Source of the DNA: Stappia sp. TSB10P1A
GTDB taxonomy: Bacteria > Pseudomonadota > Alphaproteobacteria > Rhizobiales > Stappiaceae
Direction: 5' to 3'
Assembly (NCBI RefSeq): GCF_900185725.1
Contig: NZ_FYAU01000014.1
Span: 214,070 to 278,069 of the forward strand
Length of the DNA stretch: 64,000 bases
The translations under genes were made by a program, and so were the position numbers. Every line of letters starts with the position of its first letter. The first letter of the stretch is position 1. Below the pieces are notes generated by a model. It worked only from the letters and a program-made list of their open reading frames with translations. It made no database searches and was not told the origin of the DNA. Positions 35,274 to 44,075 of this stretch are shown here, piece by piece.

Positions 35274-35443
35274 GGGTGTCCGGGTCGGGGTTGTATCGCG
35301 ATTTTGCCGCGGGCATGCGCCGGCAGCCTGCGGCCGCGCTGCCTGTTGCCTGCGCGGCTCGGCACCGTCCTACAGCATCGGCCGGAAAACCGGAATCGGT
35401 TTTCGGACCGCGTGATGCGCACAGCCGCAGTCGGAAGCCGCTC

Positions 35444-36184
35444 TCAGTCCAGAGCCTTCACCCTTGTCAGCAGCGCGCGCGTCATCCCCATCAGCTTGCG
35501 CATCTCCTCGCGTGCCTGCTCCGGCGCGCGCGCCGCGATCGCGTCCAGCACCTTGGCATGCTGGCCGAGGGCGATCGGGTCGCTGACGCCAGGGTCGGAG
35601 GTGATCCGGATCGAGGCCCGCAGCGCGTTCTCGATGCAGGCGCCGAGGCCCGACAGCAGCGCATTGCCGCTGGCGGTCAGCATCAGCCGGTGGAAGCGGA
35701 CATCGGCGGCCTGGGTCGCCGGCGTGCGGTTGCCGTCGGCAAGGCCCATGGCGTCCAGCGCCTCGCGCATCGCCGCGATCTCCTCCTCGCTGGCGTTCTG
35801 CGCCGCCAGCGCGGCGGCCTCCGGCTCCACCATCTCGCGGATGCTGACCAGTTCGGCCAGCAACTGGCCCTGCGGCACCACCTTCTGCCGCCAGGCCAGC
35901 ATCTGGTCGTCGAGATAGTTCCAGTCCAGTTCCGGGCGGACGCTGGTGCCGTGCTTCGGGCGCGAGGTGATCAGCCCCTTGCCGACCAGGATCTGCAGCG
36001 CCTCGCGCAGGCAGGTGCGGCTGACGCCGAGGCTGCCCAAGAGGTCGGCCTCCGTCGGCAGTGTTCCGCCGGGAGGATAGGTGCCGTCCAGGATCCGCAG
36101 CGCGATCGTCTCGGCGACGGTCGACTTCAGGTTGCCGCGCATCGGCGGGGAGACGGGCGGCACATTGGTCTTGTGTTTGTGCAT
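35444..36184 (-). CDS. GntR-family regulator, FadR subfamily (FCD domain)
   Basis: 246 aa from MHKHKTNVPP; a longer in-frame extension is possible but unconserved. The winged HTH (about 18-85) includes GTLPTEADLLGSLGVSRTCLREALQIL. The FCD ligand domain follows with WNYLDDQMLAW, MVEPEAAALAA, ADVRFHRLML and HAKVLDAIAARA, retaining the Asp/His metal-site residues of the family. Such regulators often control sugar-acid or organic-acid catabolism. No catabolic gene adjoins it, so the target is unclear. Divergent from the L,D-transpeptidase gene across 232 bases. Confidence 0.85.
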   Translation of the reverse strand: MHKHKTNVPPVSPPMRGNLKSTVAETIALRILDGTYPPGGTLPTEADLLGSLGVSRTCLREALQILVGKGLITSRPKHGTSVRPELDWNYLDDQMLAWRQKVVPQGQLLAELVSIREMVEPEAAALAAQNASEEEIAAMREALDAMGLADGNRTPATQAADVRFHRLMLTASGNALLSGLGACIENALRASIRITSDPGVSDPIALGQHAKVLDAIAARAPEQAREEMRKLMGMTRALLTRVKALD

Positions 36185-36416
36185 GGTCCCTGTCGCGCTT
36201 GGAGCTTCGCCGTCTATGGCTTCCGCTATTGCACCGGCCAAATCAAGCGAAAGCGGCCGGTTCTCCCGCAGCGGCAGCGTCATCACGCCACATTTATCGG
36301 AATTGTGGCCGGCCGTTGCGCGGCTGCACTCGCGAACGGGGCGCCGATCGGATATTGAGGCAGGAGCTTCGCGGGGCGCAGGGCGAAGCACCAGACCGGA
36401 GCATGGATTGATACGC

Positions 36417-37145
36417 ATGGACGCCGAAACACCCGACCGCAGCCCGATCCGGCTCAGCCGCCGCGCCTTTATCGTCGGCGCTCCGCTGGCGCTTGCCGCC
36501 TGCCAGAGCGACGGCATCGCCACCGCCGGCCTTCCCGTCACCCCGGCCCTCGCCAAGGGGCCGCCGCTGCCGGGCGAGGATTTCGACTACGCCTCGGCCT
36601 ATGCGGCGGTGACCGATTACGACTTCAAGGTTCCCGCGCTCGCCTACAAGAAGTTCGACCGCAAGTATTGGCGCCAGGTCGTCGACTACGACACCCGCCA
36701 TCCGGCCGGCACGATCATCGTCGACCCCTACGGCAAGTTCCTCTACTGGACCCTGCCGGGCGGCAAGGCGCTGCGCTACGGCATCGGCGTCGGCAAGGCG
36801 GGCTTTGCCTGGTCGGGCGAGGCCAAGGTGCGGGTCAAGCGCGTGTGGCCGCTCTGGCGCCCTCCGCGGGAGATGATCGACCGCAATCCGCATCTGGAGA
36901 AGTACTGGAAGGACGGCTATCCGCGCGGGCCGCAGAACCCGCTCGGCGCCCGCGCCCTCGACCTGTGGCAGGGCAGCGTCGACACGCTGTACCGCATCCA
37001 CGGCACCAAGGAGCCGGAAAGCATCGGCCGCAGCGCCTCGTCCGGCTGCATCCGCATGTGGAACCAGGACATCATGGACCTGTTCGAGCGGGTGCCGACC
37101 CACACCAATGTGGTGGTGCTGAGCAAGGCGCCGGCCAGCGCCTGA
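36417..37145 (+). CDS. L,D-transpeptidase (YkuD) lipoprotein
   Basis: 242 aa. The N-terminus carries a twin-arginine-like pair (SRRAFIV, 14-20) and a lipobox (LALAAC, Cys29), so it is likely an exported lipoprotein. The YkuD domain (about 95-238) has the catalytic block YRIHGTKEPESIGRSASSG followed by CIRM; His and Cys are both present. It cross-links peptidoglycan 3-3 or attaches proteins to it. The start was chosen at MDAETPDRSP, which gives a compact signal region. Confidence 0.88.
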   Translation: MDAETPDRSPIRLSRRAFIVGAPLALAACQSDGIATAGLPVTPALAKGPPLPGEDFDYASAYAAVTDYDFKVPALAYKKFDRKYWRQVVDYDTRHPAGTIIVDPYGKFLYWTLPGGKALRYGIGVGKAGFAWSGEAKVRVKRVWPLWRPPREMIDRNPHLEKYWKDGYPRGPQNPLGARALDLWQGSVDTLYRIHGTKEPESIGRSASSGCIRMWNQDIMDLFERVPTHTNVVVLSKAPASA

Positions 37146-37170
37146 GCCGTTTCCCGGCTCTTATCCCCTG

Positions 37171-37290
37171 ACGCGGCGCGTCTGCGCCGCGTCTATGCCA
37201 TCACGCGGCGCGCCTGCGCCGCCTCTATGCCCTGACGCGGCGCGCCTGCGCCGCATCTATGCCATCACGCGGCGCGCCTGCGCCGCATCG
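37171..37290. repeat. Four-copy 32-bp tandem repeat at the 3' end of matR
   Basis: Copies start at 37171, 37203, 37235 and 37267, exactly 32 bases apart. The unit is acgcggcgcgcctgcgccgc plus a short spacer, and each can fold as gcggcgc-gcct-gcgccgc. The last copy is the end of the matR coding sequence (residues DAAQARRVMA and its stop), so the others appear to be duplicated gene-tail DNA. Confidence 0.85.
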
Positions 37291-37964
37291 GCCCGGACGA
37301 GCGAGGCGACGAAGTCGTTGAACCGCTCGCCCTGGATCAGGATATGCGAACGCAGGGCGCTTTCCGCCTTGCGGTCGTCGCCCGCCAGGATCGCATCGAC
37401 GATCGTCTGGTGCTCGCTCAGCGAATTGCCGACCCGGTTGCGCACCCGCAATTGCAGCCGCCGATAGGGCTTCAGCCGGTTCTGCAGTGCCCGCGCCTGT
37501 TCGGCGAGGAAGCTGTTGCCGCTGCCGCGATAGATCGTGTCGTGGAACGTCTCGTTGGCATAGAAATAGGCGTCGGGCTCGCCCGCGTCGGCCGCCTGCG
37601 TACAGGCCTCATGCGCTGCCAGCAGGTCCCGGTGATCGGCCGCGGTCATCCGCCGGCAGGCCAGCCTTGCGCACATCGCCTCCAGCTCCGCCATCACCTC
37701 GAACATCTCGATCAGCCGCGAGACGCCGATCTCCTGGACGAAGGCGCCGCGTCGCGGCCGGATCTCGACCAGGCCGGAGGCGGACAGGGCGATCAGCGCC
37801 TCGCGGATCGGCGTCCGCGAGACGTTGAAGCGCTTGGCGAGCGACACCTCGTCGAGCCGGGTTCCGGGGGCGAAAACCCCGGTGGCGATGTCGTATTCCA
37901 GCGCTTCCCGCAGGACCTGGGCCGTGCGGGGGGCGGGTTTGGGGGTGTTTGGCGAAGCATCCAT
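37257..37964 (-). CDS. matR: GntR-family malonate regulator
   Basis: 235 aa. HTH about 12-75 (GTRLDEVSLAKRFNVSRTPI), FCD domain about 85-225 (ELEAMCARLACRR, NETFHDTIYRGSGN, EHQTIVDAILAGD). It is divergent from the matPQMAB operon, and a palindromic site lies in the shared intergenic region, so it is most likely its controller. In Rhizobium leguminosarum a GntR-type MatR regulates malonate genes. The final ten codons lie in a tandem-repeat array. Identification rests on context plus family. Confidence 0.8.
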   Translation of the reverse strand: MDASPNTPKPAPRTAQVLREALEYDIATGVFAPGTRLDEVSLAKRFNVSRTPIREALIALSASGLVEIRPRRGAFVQEIGVSRLIEMFEVMAELEAMCARLACRRMTAADHRDLLAAHEACTQAADAGEPDAYFYANETFHDTIYRGSGNSFLAEQARALQNRLKPYRRLQLRVRNRVGNSLSEHQTIVDAILAGDDRKAESALRSHILIQGERFNDFVASLVRADAAQARRVMA

Positions 37965-37990
37965 TCCCGGATTTTATGCAATGATTCTTC

Positions 37991-38004
37991 TCTTGTATAC
38001 AAAA
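37991..38004. promoter_or_regulatory. MatR/FCD-GntR operator
   Basis: TCTTGTATACAAAA contains the perfect palindrome TTGTATACAA and fits the FCD-type half-site pattern; as I recall, rhizobial MatR uses a TCTTGTA/TACACGA-like site. Downstream, TTGACT (38009-38014) could be the matP -35. A -10 17 bases later would be weak (GTCACC), consistent with regulated expression. Confidence 0.65.
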
Positions 38005-38141
38005 ACCGTTGACTTGAATGCGCGGACCATGGTCACCTTGAGGAGAGGCGGGCTGCTGTCGCGAAAAAACGCGGACGCGGGTGCCGTCCGGACATGCAGC
38101 CGACCGCCACGCAGAGGGCCGGTCGGCATTGGGAGGAAACA

Positions 38142-39146
38142 ATGTTCAGGAAATTCACCAAGGCCGCTCTCGGCCTGACCACCGCCCTTGCCCTGGCCGT
38201 GCCGGCCGCCCATGCCGCCGATGTGGTGCTGAAGGCCTCGCACCAGTGGCCGGGCGGCAAGGGCGACGTGCGCGACGAGATGGTCCAGCTTCTCGCCCGC
38301 GAGGTCGCCAACGCCAATGTCGGTATCGAGATCAAGGTCTATCCCGGCCAGTCGCTGTTCAAGGCGAACGAGCAGTGGGGCGCCATGACCAAGGGCCAGC
38401 TCGACATCTCCGCCTTCCCGCTCGACTATGCCTCGGGCCGCCACCCGCAGTTCTCGGCGACCCTGATGCCGGGCCTGGTGCGCAACCATGATCGCGCCAC
38501 CCGCCTCAACACCTCGCCCTTCATGGACGACATCAAGAAGATCGTGAACGATGCCGGCGTGGTCGTCATCGCCGACGCCTGGCTCGCCGGCGGCTTCGCC
38601 TCCAAGAAGCAGTGCATCACCTCGCCGGAGAGCATGAAGGGCCAGGTCACCCGTGCCGCCGGTCCGGCTTTCGAGCAGATGCTGGTCGGGGCCGGCGGTT
38701 CGATCTCCTCCATGCCGTCCTCGGAGATCTATACCGGCCTGCAGACCGGCGTTCTCGACGCGGCCAACACCTCGTCCGGGTCCTTCGTCTCCTTCCGCCT
38801 CTATGAGCAGACCACCTGCCTGACCGCGCCGGGCGCCAATGCCCTGTGGTTCATGTATGAGCCGATCCTGATGTCCAAGCGGAGCTGGGACAAGCTCAAC
38901 AAGGAGCAGCAGGACGCGCTTCTGGCCGCCGGCAAGGTCGCCGAGGACTATTTCGCGGCCGAAGCCAAGGGGCTGGACGATGCCATGATCAAGGTCTTCA
39001 AGGACGCCGGCGTCGAGGTCGTGGAGATGTCGCCGGAGGACTATGACGCCTGGCTCGCCATCGCCAAGGAGACCTCCTACAAGAACTTCTCCGAAAACGT
39101 TCCGGGCGGCGAGGAGCTGATCGCCAAGGCCCTGGCGGTCGACTGA
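38142..39146 (+). CDS. matP: TRAP transporter solute-binding protein, malonate
   Basis: 334 aa. A 25-residue signal peptide (cleavage after AHA, mature ADVVLKASHQ) and a strong GGAGGAAAC ribosome site fix the start. DctP-type fold: ASHQWPGGKGDVRDEMVQLLA near the N-terminus, a conserved Arg-containing KGQVTRAAGPAFEQML and later LWFMYEPILMSKRSWDKLN. The order matP-matQ-matM-matA-matB is that of the Sinorhizobium meliloti malonate operon, which gives the substrate call. Confidence 0.88.
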   Translation: MFRKFTKAALGLTTALALAVPAAHAADVVLKASHQWPGGKGDVRDEMVQLLAREVANANVGIEIKVYPGQSLFKANEQWGAMTKGQLDISAFPLDYASGRHPQFSATLMPGLVRNHDRATRLNTSPFMDDIKKIVNDAGVVVIADAWLAGGFASKKQCITSPESMKGQVTRAAGPAFEQMLVGAGGSISSMPSSEIYTGLQTGVLDAANTSSGSFVSFRLYEQTTCLTAPGANALWFMYEPILMSKRSWDKLNKEQQDALLAAGKVAEDYFAAEAKGLDDAMIKVFKDAGVEVVEMSPEDYDAWLAIAKETSYKNFSENVPGGEELIAKALAVD

Positions 39147-39155
39147 CCGCCTGAC

Positions 39156-39178
39156 GCCGGCGGCGGCGCGCCGCCGGC
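39156..39178 (+). promoter_or_regulatory. Intercistronic stem-loop after matP
   Basis: Perfect 9-bp stem gccggcggc/gccgccggc with a 5-base loop, 10 bases after the stop. It probably stabilises the matP message so the binding protein outnumbers the permease. There is no T tract. Confidence 0.5.
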
Positions 39179-39313
39179 ATTCGCCCTGCGCGGGGCCGGC
39201 ACCACCGGTCCCGCGCTTTCCAACACCTGCGCTTGCCGATGCCGCCGGCCGTCCCGCCGGCCGGGGAGGGGCTTTGTCCCGGCGGGCGCCGATGCAACCG
39301 GAACCCTAAGGCG

Positions 39314-39799
39314 ATGTCCTTCTACATAAACGCGGTTTCGGCCGTCTCGCGCCTCTTCGGAGTGGTCGCGATGCTGCTGACGGCAAGCGCCGCCCTGGTC
39401 GTCACCCACATGGTCGTGGTGCGCTACTTTCTCGACGGCTCGACCATCTGGCAGACGGAATACGTGATCTACGCCCTGGTTGCGGCCACCTTCCTCGGCT
39501 CGCCCTATGTGCTGCTGCACAGGGGGCATGTGAATGTCGACCTGCTGCAACTGCGCGCCGCGCCGGTCGCCCGCCGGGCGATGCAGACGATCTCGGCGCT
39601 GGTCGGCATCGCCTTCTGCGCCCTGCTCGCCTGGTCGGGCTGGGAGTATTTCCACGAGGCCTGGTCCTTCGGCTGGCGCACCAGCACGGTCTGGGCCATC
39701 CCGCTGTGGATCCCCCTGCTGCCGCTGCCGGTCGGCGTCGGCCTGATGGTGCTGCAATACATTGCCGAAATCATGAAAATTCAGGGAGGCGCGCGATGA
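39314..39799 (+). CDS. matQ: TRAP transporter small permease, malonate
   Basis: 161 aa with four membrane helices (about 15-38, 48-68, 88-108 and 128-150). The DctQ pattern is visible: VVTHMVVVRYFLDGSTIWQTEY and RGHVNVDLL. 167 bases after matP; the stop overlaps the matM start. Confidence 0.87.
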   Translation: MSFYINAVSAVSRLFGVVAMLLTASAALVVTHMVVVRYFLDGSTIWQTEYVIYALVAATFLGSPYVLLHRGHVNVDLLQLRAAPVARRAMQTISALVGIAFCALLAWSGWEYFHEAWSFGWRTSTVWAIPLWIPLLPLPVGVGLMVLQYIAEIMKIQGGAR

Positions 39800-41112
39800 C
39801 GCCCATGCTCTGGGGCGCCGGCGTGCTCGTCTCGCTGCTCGCGCTTCTCGCGGTCGGCACGCCGATCGCCTTCGCCCTCGGCTTCGTCTCGATCATGGCG
39901 CTGATCCTCGCCGATGGCTGGGGCAGCGTGTCGATCCTCGGCGAGACCTTCTTCGGCGGCCTGGCCTCCTTCGGCCTTGTCTCGATCCCCATGTTCATCC
40001 TGATGGGCGCGGCCGTTGCCTCCTCGCCCGCCGGCAAGGACCTTTACGAGGCGCTCGACCGCTGGCTCAACCGGGTGCCCGGCGGCCTCGTCCTGTCCAA
40101 TCTCGGCGCCTGCTCGATCTTCGCCGCCCTGTCCGGCTCCTCGCCCGCCACCTGCGCCGCCATCGGCAAGATGGGCATCCCGGAGATGACCAAGCGCGGC
40201 TATCCGAACGAGATCGCCGCCGGCTCCATCGCCGCCGGCGGCACGCTCGGCATTCTCATCCCGCCGTCGATCACCATGATCGTCTACGGCATCGCCACCG
40301 AGACCTCGATCGGCCGGTTGTTCCTTGCCGGGCTGCTGCCGGGCGTGATGCTCACCGCCCTGTTCATGGCCTGGACCATCTACGACTGCCGCCGCCGCGG
40401 CGTCGGCCTCGAAATGCTCGGCCGCCGCTTCTCGTTCCGCGAGCGTGTCGAGGTGCTGCCGCGCGTGCTGCCGTTCGTCGGCATCATCGTGGCGATCCTC
40501 TACGTGCTCTATGGCGGCGTCGCGACCCCGTCGGAGGCGGCCGGCGTCGGCGCGCTGTTCTGCCTGATCTTCGTGGCGCTGATCTACCGGCTGTGGAAGC
40601 TGTCGCTCTACAGTTCGCTGTTCCGCGACACGCTGAAGGAAAGCGTCATGATCATGATGATCATCGGCGCCTCGGAACTGTTCTCCTTCGCCCTGTCCTC
40701 GCTGTTCATCACCCAGACCATCGCGGAATGGATCGCCGCGCTCGACGTCAATAAATGGGTGCTGATGGCGATCATCAACGCCTTCCTGCTGTTCGCCGGC
40801 TTCTTCCTGCCGCCGGTGGCGGTGATCCTGATGACCGCGCCGATCCTGCTGCCGATCATCATCCAGGCGGGCTTCGATCCCTACTGGTTCGCGGTTGTCC
40901 TCACCATCAACATGGAGATCGGGTTGATCACCCCACCGGTCGGGCTCAACCTCTATGTCATCAACGGCATAGCGCCCAGCATCTCGCTTCCCGAGATCCT
41001 GCGCGGATCGATCCCCTATGTCGGATGCATGGTTGTCGGTATCGTGTTGCTGTGCCTGATGCCGGAGATCGCGCTCTGGCTCCCGAACCTCGTCATGGGA
41101 CCCGGCCTATGA
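39796..41112 (+). CDS. matM: TRAP transporter large permease, malonate
   Basis: 438 aa, a DctM-type membrane subunit with about 12 hydrophobic segments. Conserved stretches include GLVSIPMFILMGA, FAALSGSSPATCAAIGKMGIPEM, GSIAAGGTLGILIPPSI and EIGLITPPVGLNLYVING. It is the sodium-coupled channel part of the TRAP importer. ATGA overlaps at both ends couple it to matQ and matA. Confidence 0.92.
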   Translation: MTPMLWGAGVLVSLLALLAVGTPIAFALGFVSIMALILADGWGSVSILGETFFGGLASFGLVSIPMFILMGAAVASSPAGKDLYEALDRWLNRVPGGLVLSNLGACSIFAALSGSSPATCAAIGKMGIPEMTKRGYPNEIAAGSIAAGGTLGILIPPSITMIVYGIATETSIGRLFLAGLLPGVMLTALFMAWTIYDCRRRGVGLEMLGRRFSFRERVEVLPRVLPFVGIIVAILYVLYGGVATPSEAAGVGALFCLIFVALIYRLWKLSLYSSLFRDTLKESVMIMMIIGASELFSFALSSLFITQTIAEWIAALDVNKWVLMAIINAFLLFAGFFLPPVAVILMTAPILLPIIIQAGFDPYWFAVVLTINMEIGLITPPVGLNLYVINGIAPSISLPEILRGSIPYVGCMVVGIVLLCLMPEIALWLPNLVMGPGL

Positions 41113-42470
41113 GCAGCACCAGCTTCTTCAACGACCTTCTCGCCTCGATCGCCGAGCAGGGACGCCAGCTTCTCGACCTGCGGCGGGACCGCTCGCCGAG
41201 CGGCCGGGCGCTCGGCGATCTGTGCGAGGCGCTGCTGTCGGGGCGGGGCGAGGCCTCCGGCGTCGCCCTGGCGCGCGACGTGCTGGCGAGCTACGCGGCG
41301 CTGCCGCCGCAGGGGCGGGCCGAGTTCTTCGACGAACTCGCCGCCCGCTTCGGTCCGGACCGCGACAAGGTCGAGGAAGCGGCCCGCGCCGTGCTCGAGG
41401 ACCCATCGGACGAGGCGCGCCTGCGCCGTCTCCACAAGGTCTCCGAGCCGCGCCGGCAGGAACTGATCCGCCGGCTCAACCTGGCGCCGGGGGGCACCTC
41501 GGCGCTGGTCGGCATGCGGCGCGAGCTGCTGGCGGGCCTGCGCGAGCATCCCGGCTGGGCCGATGTCGACCGCGATTTCGAGCACCTGTTCTCGTCCTGG
41601 TTCAACCGCGGCTTTCTCGTCATGCGCCGCATCGACTGGTCGACGCCGGCGGTGATCCTGGAGCGGATCATCCGCTACGAGGCGGTGCACGAGATCCGCG
41701 ACTGGGACGACCTGCGCCGGCGCATCGACGTGCCCGACCGGCGGCTCTATGCCTTCTTCCATCCCGCGCTGGTCGACGATCCGCTGATCTTCGTCGAGGT
41801 GGCGCTGATGCGGGCGATCCCCGACGCGGTGCCGCCGATCCTTGCCGAGCAGCGCGAGGGCATCGACGCGGCCGAGGCCAGCACGGCGGTCTTCTATTCC
41901 ATTTCCAACTGCCAGGAGGGGCTGCGCGGCATCTCCTTCGGCAATTTCCTGATCAAGCAGGTGGTGGAGGAGCTGCGCCGCGACCTGCCGGGGCTGAAGA
42001 CCTTCGTCACCCTGTCGCCGGTGCCGGGCCTGCGCGCCTGGCTCGGCACGGCGCTGGCGGAAGAGGGCCATCCGGCGCTCTCCGTCCTGTCGCCGGAGCT
42101 GCGCGAGCTCCTGGAAAATGGCGGCGGCGGTGCGCCGCTGCCGGAGGAGGCGCGCGAGCCCCTGCGCGCCCTCTGCGCCCATTACCTGGTGCGCGAGAAG
42201 CGCGGCAGCCGGCCGCTCGATCCGGTCGCCCGCTTTCACCTTGGCAACGGCGCGCGGCTGGAGCGCGTCAACTGGCAGGCCGATCCCTCGCCCAACGGGC
42301 TGCGCCAATCCTTCGGGCTGATGGTCAACTATCTTTACGACCTCGGCGATATCGAGAAGAACCACGAGGCCTTCGCCGCCCAGGGCACGGTCGCTGCCGC
42401 CAGCGCCGTCACCCGACTGCTGAAATCCGTCCCCGAACTCAAGACACAGGCACCGGACCCCGTCGCATGA
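41109..42470 (+). CDS. matA: Malonyl-CoA decarboxylase
   Basis: 453 aa. It converts malonyl-CoA to acetyl-CoA and CO2. An N-terminal helical domain (about 1-150) is followed by the GNAT-like catalytic domain: RRIDWSTPAVILERIIRYEAVHEI, AVFYSISNCQEGLRGISFGNFL, and the FHLGNGARLERVNW plus LMVNYLYD block holding the active-site His. Its start overlaps the matM stop and its stop overlaps the matB start. Confidence 0.93.
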   Translation: MSSTSFFNDLLASIAEQGRQLLDLRRDRSPSGRALGDLCEALLSGRGEASGVALARDVLASYAALPPQGRAEFFDELAARFGPDRDKVEEAARAVLEDPSDEARLRRLHKVSEPRRQELIRRLNLAPGGTSALVGMRRELLAGLREHPGWADVDRDFEHLFSSWFNRGFLVMRRIDWSTPAVILERIIRYEAVHEIRDWDDLRRRIDVPDRRLYAFFHPALVDDPLIFVEVALMRAIPDAVPPILAEQREGIDAAEASTAVFYSISNCQEGLRGISFGNFLIKQVVEELRRDLPGLKTFVTLSPVPGLRAWLGTALAEEGHPALSVLSPELRELLENGGGGAPLPEEAREPLRALCAHYLVREKRGSRPLDPVARFHLGNGARLERVNWQADPSPNGLRQSFGLMVNYLYDLGDIEKNHEAFAAQGTVAAASAVTRLLKSVPELKTQAPDPVA

Positions 42471-43984
42471 CGCAAGACAATCACCTCTTCTCCCGCATCC
42501 GCGCCGCCATCCGCAACGAGCAGGCGCCGTTCATCGAAACGCCCTCGGGAGAGGTCATCACCTATGGCGGGCTGCTCGCCCGCTCCGCCGCCTATGCCAA
42601 TGCGCTCGCTGCCCTCGGCGTCAAGCCGGGCGACCGCGTCGCCGTGCAGGTGGAAAAGTCGGTCGACGCCCTGATGCTCTATCTCGGCACCGTGCGCGCC
42701 GGCGCCGTGTTCCTGCCGCTCAACACCGCCTATACCCCGGCCGAGATCGACTATTTCGTCGGCGACGCCGCCCCGGCGCTGCTGGTCTGCGATCCGGCCC
42801 GCAAGGACGCGCTCGCGCCCATCGCGCAGAAGGTCGGCGCGCGGGTGGAGACGCTGGATCCTGAGGGGCGCGGCAGCCTCCGCGATGCTGCGGATGCGGC
42901 CGCCACCGACTTCGGCGACGTTGCCCGCGGCGCCGACGATCTGGCCGCGATCCTCTACACCTCCGGCACCACCGGGCGCTCCAAGGGCGCCATGCTCAGC
43001 CACGAGAACCTTGCCTCCAACGCCGCCGTACTCGTCGACGTCTGGCATTACACGGCGAACGACGTGCTGCTGCACGCGCTGCCGATCTTCCACACTCACG
43101 GGCTCTTCGTCGCCACCAACGTGACGCTGCTGGCCGGCGGCTCCATGCTGTTCCTGCCGAAATTCGACCTCGACCAGATCCTGCGCCTGATGCCGCGCGC
43201 CACCACCATGATGGGCGTGCCGACCTTCTACGCCCGCCTGCTCGGCACCGACCGCTTCACCCGCGAGCTCGCCGCCCATATGCGCCTGTTCGTTTCCGGC
43301 TCGGCGCCGCTCTCGGCCGAGGTGCACAAGGCCTTCAGCGCCCGCACCGGCCACGCCATCCTCGAGCGCTACGGCATGACCGAGACCAACATGAACACCT
43401 CCAACCCCTATGACGGCGACCGCCGTCCGGGCACCGTCGGCTTTCCGCTGCCGGGCGTGGAGCTGCGCATCGCCGATCCGGACAGCGGCGCGGTGCTGGC
43501 TGAGGGCGAGGTCGGCGTCATCGAGGTCAAGGGCCCGAACGTCTTCAAGGGCTACTGGCGGATGCCGGAAAAGACCGCGTCCGAGTTCCGGGCCGACGGC
43601 TTCTTCATCACCGGCGACATGGGCCTTGTCGACGAGCGCGGCTATGTCTCCATCGTCGGCCGCGCCAAGGACCTGATCATCACCGGCGGCTTCAACGTCT
43701 ATCCGGCCGAGGTCGAGGCGGCGATCGACGAGATCGAGGGCGTGGCCGAGAGCGCGGTGATCGGCGTGCCCCATGCCGATTTCGGCGAGGGCGTCGTCGC
43801 CGTCGTTGCCGCCCACAAGGGCGTCGCGCTCGATCCGGAAGCGGTGGTCGCCCCGCTCGCCGAGCGTCTTGCCCGCTTCAAGCAGCCGAAGAAGGTCTAT
43901 GTGCTGCCCGAGCTGCCGCGCAACACCATGGGCAAGATCCAGAAGAACGTGCTGCGCGACATGTACAAGGACACGTTCGCCTGA
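42467..43984 (+). CDS. matB: Malonyl-CoA synthetase (malonate-CoA ligase)
   Basis: 505 aa, ANL superfamily. AMP-binding P-loop ILYTSGTTGRSKG, motif ERYGMTETNMNTSNPYDGDR (a MatB-specific-looking stretch after GMTE), hinge FITGDMGLVDERGYVSIVGRAKDLIITGG and C-terminal Lys in MGKIQKN. It uses ATP to join malonate and CoA; with MatA it feeds malonate into acetyl-CoA. The product is also the extender for polyketides and fatty acids. Last gene of the operon, followed by a terminator. Confidence 0.92.
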   Translation: MTQDNHLFSRIRAAIRNEQAPFIETPSGEVITYGGLLARSAAYANALAALGVKPGDRVAVQVEKSVDALMLYLGTVRAGAVFLPLNTAYTPAEIDYFVGDAAPALLVCDPARKDALAPIAQKVGARVETLDPEGRGSLRDAADAAATDFGDVARGADDLAAILYTSGTTGRSKGAMLSHENLASNAAVLVDVWHYTANDVLLHALPIFHTHGLFVATNVTLLAGGSMLFLPKFDLDQILRLMPRATTMMGVPTFYARLLGTDRFTRELAAHMRLFVSGSAPLSAEVHKAFSARTGHAILERYGMTETNMNTSNPYDGDRRPGTVGFPLPGVELRIADPDSGAVLAEGEVGVIEVKGPNVFKGYWRMPEKTASEFRADGFFITGDMGLVDERGYVSIVGRAKDLIITGGFNVYPAEVEAAIDEIEGVAESAVIGVPHADFGEGVVAVVAAHKGVALDPEAVVAPLAERLARFKQPKKVYVLPELPRNTMGKIQKNVLRDMYKDTFA

Positions 43985-44028
43985 ACGTGCCGCGCTGAAG
44001 CGGCCGCGACGCTGCACCTGAAACCGAA

Positions 44029-44062
44029 AAACCCGGGAGCGTCGGCTCCCGGGTTTGTTTTT
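44029..44062 (+). terminator. Strong intrinsic terminator of the malonate operon
   Basis: A 12-bp perfect stem aaacccgggagc/gctcccgggttt with loop gtcg is followed by gttttt. It lies between matB and the convergent chemoreceptor gene and may act in both directions. Confidence 0.92.
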
Positions 44063-44075
44063 CCGTATCGGCCGA

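Noticed and set aside
37171..37290. Possible CRISPR array (regular 32-base period)
   Set aside because: Units are contiguous with no unique spacers, and one unit is the end of matR. No cas genes are present.
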